A DNA stretch of 64,000 bases from Trichuris trichiura (Eukaryota > Nematoda > Enoplea > Trichinellida > Trichuridae). Under the pieces are notes generated by a model. It was not told the origin of the DNA. It searched no databases and worked only from the letters and a program-made list of their open reading frames with translations. The position numbers and the translations under genes were made by a program. Location of the stretch: the NCBI GenBank assembly GCA_037903355.1, contig JBAJFE010000012.1, forward strand, positions 612,036 through 676,035, read 5' to 3'. Within the stretch, counting starts at the first letter, position 1, and each line of letters starts with the position of its first letter. Positions 25,623 to 36,198 of this stretch are shown piece after piece.

Positions 25623-28020
25623 TAATCACGTTTTCCCAGTGGTTTTGCCTTATTAATCTTTTCTTTCTCTTTAGTATTGCTAAACTGTACCACTATGTAA
25701 CTATGAAAAAGGATAAATGTCTGGCAAACTGCAGATCGTGCTTACGTAAAAGGTAGCAACTTTCAACGTCATCGGTTGTTCAGAACTGTTGGCCACCATC
25801 ACTTTATCCATTGAGAAACCTCAAACAAAAAGTAAGGAAGAAGAGCTCTGATGGAAGCACGTACCTTTGGCAACCCAACTGAATTCTGCAATGAATGTAT
25901 AACCTTCAGAATATGAGCGCAGGATTAAGCTTTAAAGTAAAAAAAAATAAATATATGGTGGGTGATAAGAAAGATTGTTACCTTCTTGTGACAAAATTTC
26001 GTAGGGATCTGCCATCCAACAGCGGTTCGCTGTTCTCGACCAAGAAAATCTTTTGAAAACAATCGATTCTATCCAATTAATATTGAGCAGGTTAACTGCT
26101 ACCTTAAGTTGCAAGAGAATTTATATTTCATGAAAACAGTGAATATTGCGTGATGAATTGATTTTCGCTGAGCTGAAAAGGCAGAAGTCACGCTGGATGA
26201 ACGAAGGCCATCATTATCTACATTTATTGTTCGCCAGAGTATTCTTCGTTTTGCTATTCAACGATGATGTCGCTGGATGCATCAGCAACGAAGAGTGCTC
26301 GCTCTTGAACCACCATTGGTAACATATGTGATTATATAATCGAAATCAAATGGCTCTAGTGAACAGTACTCGCACCTGATGAAACCGCAAAGCTAACTAA
26401 AAATACTGTATTCACAAAAGTTACCAGTTCGCAGTAAAAAGTTAGTAAAGCGGCCGAAGATGGACTTTCGTAACGAACGGTCAGGTTGATACGTAACTTT
26501 GAAAAAATTGCTTCTGTTCTCCAATGCAATGTCGCACAATCAATAAAGTGGGAAGTGTCAGTTTACAGTTTGCAATTCATCAGTGGGGGAGGCTAGAAGC
26601 CGCCATAGCAAGTTTTATTTTACATTCGCTTGATCAGTATCGCTGTGGTTAGTGGCTCTGAACTAAACCATAAATGGTGAGCTTCTATAAACTTACATTA
26701 GCGCACAAAAGAGGGCAAAATGCTGGATAGCAAGTCATTTCTCCCCTGATTGGATAAACGTCATTTTTAAAACTGCGACTCTTAAATTCAATCGGTCATG
26801 TACTGACAAGAGAAGCCTGCATCATGAATAAAAGCACCTTTTGCTTTACTTATCTTCCGAACAAACATTTAAAGCTATATCTCATAAAGTAAACGCCCGT
26901 TAGCTTTTTCATAACAAATGCAAAGTTTTTCACAAGCCGAGACACCTGCAAACAGATTGTAAGAAAATACAAGGACTGCGTACGTTATACTACTTTTCCA
27001 TTAATTCTTACATCATCTAGTCAACGGAAATCGTTTTTTAGACTACAGAATCGTACCAGATAAAGGGTAATTGTAATGCTAGAAAAAAAAAGAGATTTTG
27101 CGGTAATGGATTATATAATGCATCTTGTTTTACCAGTTGGTAAACCATTGCATTACACGCTCGACGCAAAAAGATTTGTCGGTCCTTCTTTTCTCATATC
27201 GAAGCGATCCAAACAGTCTAGATCCTGTGATAAGCGTACAAGTCGTGATAGTTTGCTCCAAAAGACTGTCTAGTATCAACGTGATGCCATCAGTCAATAT
27301 AAGAGCATTTCTATTAATAAATTTATCTCCCATTTGGAGCTCTAGGTTCAATGGGAAACGGTGAAAAAGTACTGTGCGGAAAAGTTTAAAGCGAAATGTA
27401 CTGGTCAATGTTCGCGAGTAATTCCTGAAATTCCAAAAACTCAGGTTTTTCTGTTTCGTTGTATGCGGTTTAGTTAGTTGACTGCAAGAACTGGGCAGTC
27501 GTTATATTCTTTTTTCATCACATTAAATGCTATAACAAATTTTTGCTTTCCAAAGGTATAAATACTAAGAACTTTTGGTCATTTGCTATAACACTGTACG
27601 ACGGTTACGTGAAGGAAAACAAAAGACCCTCCCTACGACCGCATTTCTTCCGGAAACACAACTGCGAAGCATTGAGCAAAAAAATTAAGTATTACTTCAG
27701 CGTAGCATTTTTTATCTATGAAATCGACATTACCTTGCGCGAATGAGCATTACACTAACGTCAATCACTATTTTCTGCTTTTCAATACTGAAAGCACAGT
27801 TCCTCGTAATGGGTGTGTGCGTCTTCTACGTACTGCTAAGCTCCAGTAGCAACCTCTGCGCTATGACGCAGGCGCTGAAAACGTGAAAAGATGCTACACA
27901 TGCATGCCAACAAAAAAATTAAATTTTTATATTTGAACGAGTTGCGTTCTTGCACATAGCAAAACATTAGATTTAGTTTCACAGCTGCCCCAGCGTCATA
28001 GCGTAATGTTTTACAGTCCT

Positions 28021-28115
28021 GTTCTTCACTTACCTAAGCCTTAGCCAAAACGTAAGCCTTACATTTTGGCTTAGGCTTAGGAAAGGGTAGAACAAGATGG
28101 CCAGCATGCTTGCCA
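28021..28115. repeat. CTTTACCTAAGCC palindromic repeat, copy 2
   Basis: Arms at 28021-28050 and 28064-28093 form an imperfect 30-bp inverted repeat (TACCTAAGCCTTAGCCAAAA against TTTTGGCTTAGGCTTAGG). It is followed by GATGGCCAGCATGCTTGCC, a flank shared in inverse orientation with the copy at 61148. Confidence 0.6.
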
Positions 28116-28787
28116 CAATTGGACTTACAATTTTTAGACGGTGGGGCAGCTGGGAAACGAGATCCGAAAAACTTCCTACTTCCTGGCGAACTTCACTCAA
28201 GACGTAGAGGTTCATGGCAAGTAAGTATGCTTAAATATTCAAGGTTAAGGCAGAAGAATTAACGGAATGCACTTGTTCAATTATGAATAACGTTAAAAAA
28301 CACAGCTTCTCCAGTGCTCTTTTGGTTAAACAACAATGAAGGTAAAAAACAACAGTTAGTTGCGTTTAACTGCGCAATAAAGCAAATAGCGGAATAAAGG
28401 CACTACGCAAACGCAGACAACGAATGGACTGAGACATGTAAATTACTGAAAATGCAAATTTTTTCTTGAATGTAATCAGGATACGAGAAAACAATTACAT
28501 ACAGCAGCAATAGTAAGTAACCTTCTCTAAGGACGCATCGTGTCAGCCTGAGTAAATTACACTTACCTGCTTGTCAGTTGTTCAATATGTTTACCATTGC
28601 TAGTGCAGAGTATTGACCCGAAAACTTATTGACTGTCTTGGCGATTTACAAGCCAGCATACTCTCTAGTGTCAACGTGGACTAACGACTGAAGCGTGAGC
28701 TACTGAAGACGAGATGAGTGAAAGATCGGCGGATGAATCAAAGAAAACTGCATGCGCATGCAACTGCGCAGGTCTCAGCGAAGTAAG

Positions 28788-29190
28788 TTACAGGTAGTGC
28801 TCGTATAACGCGTTTTTCGCCCATACGCGATTTTGAAATCGTAGCACTTTCTCACACAACGCCATTCTGATTTCGCTCATACGCAACTTTACCAGCTGGA
28901 GAGCGTGGGCACATTCCAAAGTTTTCTTATGTTTTCCTCCACTGAGACTTAACACAGACTTCGCTCTGACCTTCGCTTTTCGGTCACGTGCAAGCGAAGC
29001 ATTGCTTCTATTCCGACAAAAATGTTTATGATTGATTTCAGAAGCTGTATCCTCAGAACGGCCATTAAAAACGTCGTACAGTGGCTCAAAGACAATGGTA
29101 GTAATGTAGTACAAGTCAGGATAGCCAATAAAAGGTATACGGGCTTGCTCATAACCATATAAGCAACTGCTGTACGAAAGACCATGTGTG
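28788..29190 (-). CDS. Unidentified terminal exon candidate
   Basis: After an acceptor (tctttcgtacag, near 29191) a frame runs about 130 codons to TAA at 28788-28790. It contains EQARIPFIGYPDLYYITTIV, then a basic stretch (DRKAKVRAK) and an amphipathic C-terminus (ALQLVKLRMSEIRMALCEKV). Length and composition look coding, but I recognise no family and found no upstream exon. An overlapping frame encodes a hydrophobic sequence, so the choice of frame is also uncertain. Confidence 0.33.
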
Positions 29191-30034
29191 AAACAAAAAA
29201 GCTTGAGACTACTTCAGTGCAATGAAGAAACATTGTCAAGGTGACAGAACGCCGCCTTATACGTCTAAAAGGACCTCAGTTCACCCGTAACTAAAAATAG
29301 TGACGTAAAAAAGCAAGACTAATGGACCTCCCTTCTTTTCTAAGAATGGGGTCATTTATTTTAGAATTAAGAAGACCTCTTTCCACAAGCTAAAGACTAA
29401 AGCATGTCTCTCCAGAAAACTACTTCGAACTCTATTCGCTGTAAAGAGTTGTGTAAGTTACCCAGCTGATACATGATCGCCATGCAAGGAAGAACATGTT
29501 ATTCAAATCATGTGTAAGAGGATCCATAGCTTCGCATGCATAACGGTTGAATAAGTGGCTCAGATGCAGAATAGTTCATTTCTCTAAGCAGCTTATTAAC
29601 AATATTTCTCCATTTTTCTTCACGAGTAGGCAATCTTTTTGACGTTTTGAACCAAATAGTGATTTCTCTATAGTTTACGTATGTCCCACAATGCAATTTC
29701 GTGCAAGCTGAAATTTTCGACGATTTCCAAGCGACCAAATTCTCGTGTTATACAATAACCACCTGTATATACAAGGGAACTTCTGTTAACTTGTCATACG
29801 GTCGGTTGCTTAGCTGTGGCTTTCGGCAAACGAAACAATTTTGGAAAGTATCTAACGCATGCTCACTTTAAGGTACAATTTTTGAAATGTAATTAACGTG
29901 GCATTTTCATATTGATTTTAGTGCTTTCTTCAAACCTTACCTCGTACGGTCGGTCTCTTGCAGTGCTGAATTGTATAAAACGGAAAACCTTCAAGGAATT
30001 AAGCCCAAATAAATTGGCAGAACTGAAACAGGAG

Positions 30035-30480
30035 ATGAGCGAATCATACGGGCAGCAATTTGATAAAACAAACTTGACAGACCAGAAAGGCGAAGCAGTA
30101 TTTGTCAGCGTAGTTTGTTCAGAAAGAATGCGTTAGCACAAAAGCTGGTTTAACATATGCAAAACTGCCTAGAACAGTGCGCCCATCTATTCTTTTGTGA
30201 ACTTTTAGCAAAGACCCGTTCTTTTCCCTTTTTCAGTGTAAGTGCGAGGAGAAGTGCGAGTGTCATGGAATCTGTTCTTCCACGTCATGTCGTCAATGCA
30301 AACCAAGCCAGGATGCAAAAGTAAGCATAAAAAAGTTAGAAAGATAAAAGAAAAGCGGTTACATCTTTCAGCAAGTAGAATGTGGCGCTTCGTGCCGATG
30401 CCGACAGTTAACATCAGACCACAGCTGTCCTTGCAAGCAGGCTGGCGAATGCAAGTGCACAGACACAATGGAAAAATAAC
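30035..30480 (+). CDS. Metallothionein-like cysteine-rich protein
   Basis: Two adjoining exons are clear: 30237-30320 (acceptor ctttttcag, donor AAAA|gtaagc) and 30372-30480 (acceptor catctttcag, TAA stop at 30478-30480). They encode CKCEEKCECHGICSSTSCRQ C and ECGASCRCRQ ... CPCKQAGECKC,, 14 cysteines in about 63 residues in CxC and CxxxC spacing and no aromatic residues, the metallothionein hallmark. Such proteins bind Zn, Cu or Cd in thiolate clusters in the cytosol. The first exon is uncertain. An ATG at 30035 gives 21 codons to a weak donor at 30098 (gtattt) or a few codons further (gtagtt), both phase 0; a longer in-frame start begins near 29912. It is not obviously close to Caenorhabditis MTL-1/2. 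Secreted Cys-rich peptides are an alternative, but no signal peptide is seen. Confidence 0.66.
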
Positions 30481-30519
30481 CTAATGGCAACTGGTGTTGA
30501 AGAAGCCGTTCAGAGCGTC

Positions 30520-30525
30520 AATAAA
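30520..30525 (+). terminator. Polyadenylation signal AATAAA of the metallothionein-like gene
   Basis: AATAAA lies 40 nt past the TAA, just before an (ATT)n microsatellite. Confidence 0.6.
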
Positions 30526-30529
30526 GCCT

Positions 30530-30550
30530 ATCATTATTATTATTATTAAA
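30530..30550. repeat. (ATT)n microsatellite
   Basis: About six tandem ATT units directly downstream of the polyadenylation signal. Confidence 0.8.
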
Positions 30551-31485
30551 ATTTTATCTGACTCAGGTTTTACTATCTATACCGCTTTTTGTGCACTATG
30601 TTTCTTAATAAAACGTGACAACGAAGAAAGCATATATAACCCCCTGAACGCAGAACACATATGAATTAAAAAATATTTTCCAACAAAACAACGCTATCGA
30701 ACCACATCAACTGTTTTGCGAATCGCCAACCAAAGGCCTACTCTTTTGCGAATGTAAGCAACGCGGCAGTTAACGTAGAGACATTCGACAAAGCTAAATA
30801 TATCCTAAGCCCTTACGGTCCGTCCTTTCAATTTTCGTTATTAATGAAATGTTAACACTCATTCGTATGGGTGTACGCCGTTTTATGACCTTCCTGTCTG
30901 AATTTTTTAAGCGTCTGTGCCACGATGCACTATTACTAATTACAGCTTATTCATGAGTTACATACAGTGGTCCTCTTAAAGATCGGCTGTGGAACAGAAA
31001 GATCGAAAGAGGCAATTCACTTTCCATTTACATTCCTGAATAATGGTGTACGTTGGGCTAGTACAACCTGCCCAGTCTAGTATTGAATACATGCTTGTAT
31101 AAACAAAAACAAGCAGTCATAGTGTTTACGGATAAAATAAACAACAGAGTGGCTGCTTTACAGCAAGGATCCGGTAAACTTAAACAATGACATTTAGTTA
31201 CGGCTTTCACTGGCTTCTGAAACCAGAAATAAACCCCCAAAAATTGAAGTCACGAAATTTTCATAGATTAAACTCAAAAGCGTTATTGATAAGCTTAATG
31301 CTTGCGCAAAAGTACTGTGTTCAGTTTACCGATATGAGACGTTAAACGTACAGAACAGAAAATTTCCATAAAGCTGGTTAGTGGGGAAACTGGAAAGGAT
31401 AAATAAACCTCCTAGAAGGGAACTTGGAAACATGTAGTTAATAGGTAAGATAAATACGTTAAGTCAAAATAAGATAAAGGCTGTT

Positions 31486-31551
31486 CCATGGCAAACATCA
31501 GAAGACAGGAACCTCAAAGGCTTCTCCGGCCTTCGTCACATATGGCCACAG
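31486..31551 (-). promoter_or_regulatory. SECIS element, form 2, in the 3' UTR of selenoprotein W
   Basis: Read on the minus strand: helix I CTGTGGC (31551-31545) pairs with GCCATGG (31492-31486). The non-Watson-Crick quartet is TGAC (31538-31535) opposite TGAT (31500-31497). Helix II is GAAGGCCGGAG against TTCCTGTCTTC (11 positions, one mismatch, some wobbles). An unpaired AA at 31523-31522 sits 11 nt after the quartet, and a mini-helix CC-TTTGA-GG closes the apex. All fit the eukaryotic SECIS consensus (UGAN..AA..NGAN). The base before UGA is G instead of the usual A. It starts 10 nt after the stop codon. Confidence 0.85.
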
Positions 31552-31561
31552 GGTTAATCGA

Positions 31562-32312
31562 TCATTTCAGACAAGCTTCTATAGCCGAACATATTTTCTC
31601 AAATTTCGCTTCAGTATCCACGAAGCCGTCACCGTTCTGCAAAACAAAAAATCATCATAATCCCAAAAGTGTCAGATCAATAACTAAGTAAGCAGATATG
31701 GCAACATTGACGACTAGAATTTCATAAATGTGCTTTAAAAATATGAACTGATACGTGTACCTTTAAAATGACGTTACCTTTAGACTTATTTCTTAAAAAG
31801 CGGGTGTACCTTCAAAAATTTCATTACACCAAAGCAATGCTTTGACCAAAAAGAACGCTTAGGAAAAGAGGAGGACAAGAAAGATTTCTGTTGCCGCTCT
31901 GGGAAATTAGAACGGATTACTAAGGCGTATTACCTTCTTAGAATGCACCAAAGTACCATTCACTTCAATCTCCATGAATCCGGTCACTTGCTTCGTCCCT
32001 TCCGTAGTCTAAAAACCAAATGCGAAGGAATTTGCGGCAATTGGCGCTTGCTTACGATCGTCACATTATTTGGGAACCTTTTCAATATGTCGGCCTGAAG
32101 CTTGTCTGCCTGGAAATTTTGCCAAATGATAAGTGAATCGATAAAAATGAACACAAAAAATGGACAAACCAAAAACTTAACGGGAAATGTTGACCAAAAA
32201 GTTAACTTACCTTCCTCTTGTACCCTCATGCTCCGCTGAAATAAACAAGCATTTGGAGAGGGATAAATAAGACTTCTTCTTACCAATAAAGAATGTGAAC
32301 TTTCACTGGCAT
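31562..32312 (-). CDS. SELENOW: Selenoprotein W with selenocysteine encoded by in-frame UGA
   Basis: Five exons: 32312-32284 (ATG), 32235-32211, 32109-32056, 32008-31934 and 31636-31562 (TGA stop); all splice sites are GT-AG and all phases close. The 85-residue product matches SELENOW (87 aa in human) end to end: MPVKVHILYC, then GAUGYKRK, LQADILKRFPNNVTI, TTEGTKQVTGFMEIEVNG, LVHSKK and GDGFVDTEAKFEKI. The redox motif CxxU sits at residues 10-13. U is the TGA at 32228-32226 inside the 25-nt second exon, so ordinary gene calling would end or drop the gene there. The fold is thioredoxin-like and cytosolic, with a proposed glutathione-linked redox role. A SECIS lies just past the stop. Three introns are 47-101 nt and one is 297 nt. 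The identification is firm; only expression is unknown. Confidence 0.95.
32226..32228 (-). other. Selenocysteine UGA codon
   Basis: In-frame TGA between GCA and GGG, at the position of Sec13 in the CxxU motif of selenoprotein W. The frame stays open on both sides and family similarity continues beyond it. Confidence 0.93.
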
Positions 32313-33296
32313 GGCAACACGACGTACGCTTGCTCAAGAGATACGTAACTGAAATCACTATAAAGGCATTTTACTGATATTAAAAATAGTACTTTACAAT
32401 GTGAAGTCACATGTTGTCGCACGCAGATCAAAACAACCGATCAAAGGAAAGGCGATTTATGTGGCCATGCATGAATCCATGCTAAGACGAAACCGGACAT
32501 TTGGGAAAATCTTATTTATATATTATTGGGGTCAAACTCTTTCTTGAATAGGTACCACCCAACATTTTCAGCAACTTTGTGACTTAGAGAACATCTACGC
32601 TTGTCAGTATGTCGTGCTCTACATTCTCCACTATTACCAGTTTCATAAGAGTATCTCCCGAACTAAATGTGGGTTATTGAGTCACTAAGCTATGCAACAT
32701 ATACAGCAAGACATAGCCAAAACTGCTCTGCAAGCACAGCTTAAACGAAAAATACCTTAACAGAAAGTTGAAAGGACATTGTTTTAACTTTCGTTTTTAC
32801 AAGCGTGCTTTTCACGTAATTCGTAACAAATAGAAGAGTATATCTGCAAAGCTTCTTAAAATTTGTTTTAAAAGTTGACAGGATACACTTTTCCTACTTT
32901 CAAAGAGAGTGGAAATAAGAAAAGCAGACTTAGCTACACGATGCCTCGATGAAAATTCTGAATGAAATATTGATGTTATCCGATTGAGACAAGAAACAAA
33001 CGTACACTAGCAAGAAAGCAATCAATGAACAGAAGAAAACTTTGGACGACCTCAAAATGGGAAAACCGCTGCAAATGGCACAAAAAAACTAAAAGTGATG
33101 CGTAAGTATGCGCACAAGTTACCGTACCACCTTGTGAGCAATTCAACAGAAGTTCTGCAATCCGCGAACTGTTATTTCCTTTTCCTCGTGCGTGTTGTGC
33201 GGAGCGACTGTTTATGGTGCCTGTACCATCCAAATGGTATATATTGCTTATAAAGAAGATATATATATATATATATATATATATATGACAAATATG
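32313..33296. other. Intergenic, upstream of selenoprotein W
   Basis: No gene recognised. The 60 bp before the ATG has no clear TATA box. A (TA)n run occupies about 33260-33286. Confidence 0.4.
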
Positions 33297-33700
33297 TTCT
33301 GTTGGCAAATATATACCATAGATAGTGCACATATGGCTGTGACCCAGTATGTCACAAGTATCTTATTTATAGACGATGTACACTGTGTTTATGTCATATA
33401 TACGCCAAGTATTCCCATTATGCAAATATATACAACATAGATATCACATCTGTGCCAAGGAGACCATTTACGCCATAGATATCCTATTTATAAGCAATGT
33501 TCGTTACGTAGAAGTCATATGTAACGCAAATATTCCTCGTATGCAAGTACATTCAGCATGCATACTGCATGTATACCACGGAAACCATGGCTATAGCAGA
33601 TATTGTACTTATAGAAAAAGTATACTGCGTTAATGCCGCAAATTCCACGAAGATCTTGAATGTACATCATATATAACGTCAGTATGACGTGCATGTTGTA
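33297..33700. repeat. Degenerate tandem satellite, unit about 115-130 bp
   Basis: Recurring blocks such as ACGCCAAGTATTCCCATTAT / AACGCAAATATTCCTCGTAT, GATATCCTATTTATAAGCAA / GATATTGTACTTATAGAAAA and CCAAGGAGACCATTTACG / CCACGGAAACCATGGCTA recur at similar spacing, giving about three diverged copies after a (TA)n run. Open frames here are artefacts of the repeat. Confidence 0.55.
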
Positions 33701-33869
33701 GAAATTTTGGAGAACAGAAAATCGTTTAAGTGTAAGTAGCATGTACTACCTACGCACGTGCTGGCTGTGTACTTACTACACATACCTTCAATGCACTACA
33801 TGTGCTAGATTTACACCAAGCAAGTTATGTACGTGAATACAGGTATGGCAATAGAACCAATTGTTTCTA

Positions 33870-33957
33870 GGGCAAGTTGACTTGAGGTCAAGTTGGTTCA
33901 GGTCAAGTTGAATTGAATTAAAGTAGATGAAGTCAAGTCAAGTTAAGTCAAGATGAA
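33870..33957. repeat. GTCAAGTTG minisatellite
   Basis: About eight imperfect copies of a 9-10 bp motif (GGTCAAGTTG, drifting to AAGTCAAG), about 270 bp before the PIG-V start codon. Confidence 0.65.
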
Positions 33958-34228
33958 GCGCACTGATTAAAATATGGGGACACATTAAAATGTATGGCTG
34001 ATTCGCATACTTTCAAAGACACCTGAAAACAGAATTGTTTGTATGGTTTAAGATTTGAATGTGCTACGAATTAAAGATTTTATTTAATTCGGCTGTTCGG
34101 TGAAAGTCACTGTCTTCTCGCTTAAACTTGATTTGCTTTTAGTCTGCTAGCACCCTAGCGATTCGTCGGTACGTTGGTCGACTTGATGTTCCTGTTGTTG
34201 TGCGTTATAAACATTTTTTGATTAAGGT

Positions 34229-35635
34229 ATGCCGGTGAAAGCTTATGTAAAAAAAAACCAAGAAGGCCTAACTGCCTTACCGCTTCTTCTGCAAAGTTGT
34301 TTCGTTGCTTGGCTGTTGCAATTCATCTTTAACCACATCTTGGCGGACCATAATGCAGAAGCTTTTCGCTCTCCTCAAATGAGTTCAACTTACTTGGCAG
34401 ATCGTATAGTTGATTTTCTGTTCTCGGGGTATACTCGTTGGGACTCGCAGCATTTCCTGCACATTGCTACCGTTGGTTACACGTTTGAAAACAATGCTGC
34501 ATTTTTTCCATTTCTTCCTGGTATGATTCGCTTACTCAGCAGCGCAATGAAGCCGTGGATCTCATTTTTCCAAATTAGCGACTATCAGCTGTCGGTCATG
34601 TCCGGCGTTCTGTTGGCGAACGTCTCATTCATACTAAGCGGTATATTCTTATACAGAGTGATGCTTTTTCTTGACGGTCGCGACAAGTTCTGCCGCCTTT
34701 GCGTTGTCCTTCATTGTTTAAGCCCGGCAACAGTATTTTTTCATTCCATATATTCCGAATCCCTGTTTGCGCTGTGGTCCTATGCTGGTATGGATTTTCT
34801 TTTTCGAAAAAGGCAGCCTACTATTGCTGCACTTCTGTTCAGTCTTTCGGTAGCAGCTCGTTCCAACGGGCTTGTGAATATTTTATTTCTTTTCTTTTAT
34901 TTTTTCCAAGATATGTTCAGTCGTCCGTTTATGTTACGTCATTTAAGTCATTCGTTTGTTCTTGCTTTACTTAGAAAAAGTGTTTCATTGATCTCTCGCG
35001 CTGCAGTCGTATTGTTGCCTTTTTTGTTTTATCAGTTATTTATATACTGGCGATTCTGCCTGAGCTGTCCGGCCGAAGAACTTGGTAATTATTCAATCTA
35101 TTTCGCTTACGCTCAGGAAAGGGGATACAATTTGCTATGTCAGCTTGATCGTCTTGACTGGTGTCACTACTTGATACCTTTCTCCTACAGTGCTATCCAA
35201 AAGCGCTATTGGAACGTTGGTTTACTTGGCTACTATCAATGGAAGAAGCTCCCTTGTTTTTTGTTATCTTTGCCGACATTTTGTCTTTTCTTGTCTTCGT
35301 TGTTCATCAAGTTCCCTTTACTTGGCCAAACTCGTCGCAACATCCAGTCATTGCTTTTGTTACATTCTTGTTTTCTTGTCTGCTACGTGTATGCATGTTG
35401 TAATGTTGAAATCTTAACTCGGCTTTTATTCTCCTGCAGTCCTCTGTTGTACTGGCAAGCAGCCGAGTTAATATATCGCGACTGCCACGAGCTGAACCTA
35501 CCCAACAATTTGGTTAAATGCATCCCCATTATGTGGAGCTGTTCTACATTATCATCCCGTCTCATTTTGTGCTGGTTTCTTATATACGCAATAGTTGGAA
35601 TTGCCTTGCATAGCAATTTTTTTCCTTGGACCTAA
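34229..35635 (+). CDS. PIGV: GPI mannosyltransferase 2 (PIG-V)
   Basis: A single 468-codon exon with ATG start. PIG-V adds the second mannose to the GPI anchor precursor on the ER lumenal side. Family signatures: YTRWDSQHFLHIATVGYTFE (residues 68-87, with the catalytic-loop Trp-Asp at 71-72), FFPFLPG (92-98), FHSIYSESLFALWSYAG (about 171-187) and RSNG (211-214). Many hydrophobic segments run through the protein (for example LLPFLFYQLFIYW and the final LILCWFLIYAIVGIAL), as in this multipass family. Length is close to human PIG-V (493 aa). The lack of introns contrasts with its neighbours and may reflect a retrocopy or lineage intron loss. AATAAA at 35751 follows the stop by 116 nt. It stands head to head with selenoprotein W, 1.9 kb away. 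Confidence 0.93.
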   Translation: MPVKAYVKKNQEGLTALPLLLQSCFVAWLLQFIFNHILADHNAEAFRSPQMSSTYLADRIVDFLFSGYTRWDSQHFLHIATVGYTFENNAAFFPFLPGMIRLLSSAMKPWISFFQISDYQLSVMSGVLLANVSFILSGIFLYRVMLFLDGRDKFCRLCVVLHCLSPATVFFHSIYSESLFALWSYAGMDFLFRKRQPTIAALLFSLSVAARSNGLVNILFLFFYFFQDMFSRPFMLRHLSHSFVLALLRKSVSLISRAAVVLLPFLFYQLFIYWRFCLSCPAEELGNYSIYFAYAQERGYNLLCQLDRLDWCHYLIPFSYSAIQKRYWNVGLLGYYQWKKLPCFLLSLPTFCLFLSSLFIKFPLLGQTRRNIQSLLLLHSCFLVCYVYACCNVEILTRLLFSCSPLLYWQAAELIYRDCHELNLPNNLVKCIPIMWSCSTLSSRLILCWFLIYAIVGIALHSNFFPWT

Positions 35636-35750
35636 TCAATTCCAGTAAAAAATAGTCGTGCATTTCAAAAGAATGTTTGTATTTAAACGCTTTGCCATAG
35701 TTTAGAAGTAAGCTGCATGTAGTGAAAAGCCTTGCATCCATAGCCGAGCC

Positions 35751-35756
35751 AATAAA
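35751..35756 (+). terminator. Polyadenylation signal AATAAA of PIG-V
   Basis: AATAAA 116 nt after the PIG-V stop, followed by a T/GT-containing stretch. Confidence 0.5.
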
Positions 35757-36198
35757 AGCTCACTCAGTGAGTTAGCTGTATCTGTGAGACGCAGCAGAAA
35801 TTCCCGTCTCAAAACCTCGTACAAAAGCGTCCTAAAACTGACAAAGCTTTACTCTACTAGCAAGCGCGTTGTTTTGGCCTTCATAGAGACTGAAGATGCG
35901 AGTGTTTTTTCCGTTAATACTTTTGACAGGTTGGACCGTTGGTTAGTCGATTTAAGCAAATAAAAATGGAAGTCTGGGGAAAGATGGGCAAACTTGTTCG
36001 TGAGTATCTGGAAAGCATTCATTGGTCTTCTCGGACACAGGCGTACGTGGTGGTTTTCACGATAACGCTTTGTCTTAGATTATCATTTTATTGGAAACTA
36101 CGAAGTTAGTATTACCCAGGCATAAAGACATTTTTGCAAACACACTTTCATTGTAGGTTTAATGGTTATGCTTATGGTAGTTTATTTCCCACAGTTTA

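Larger units (their letters stand above)
24000..28020. other. Gene-poor region with dispersed repeat copies
   Basis: Short open frames only. It may contain unseen 5' exons of the ionotropic receptor. Two repeat families have copies at 25342-25405 and 25561-25622 (separate entries). Confidence 0.4.

Noticed and set aside
33192..33742. Several overlapping frames on both strands
   Set aside because: They arise from the TA run and the degenerate satellite; no codon bias or motif.
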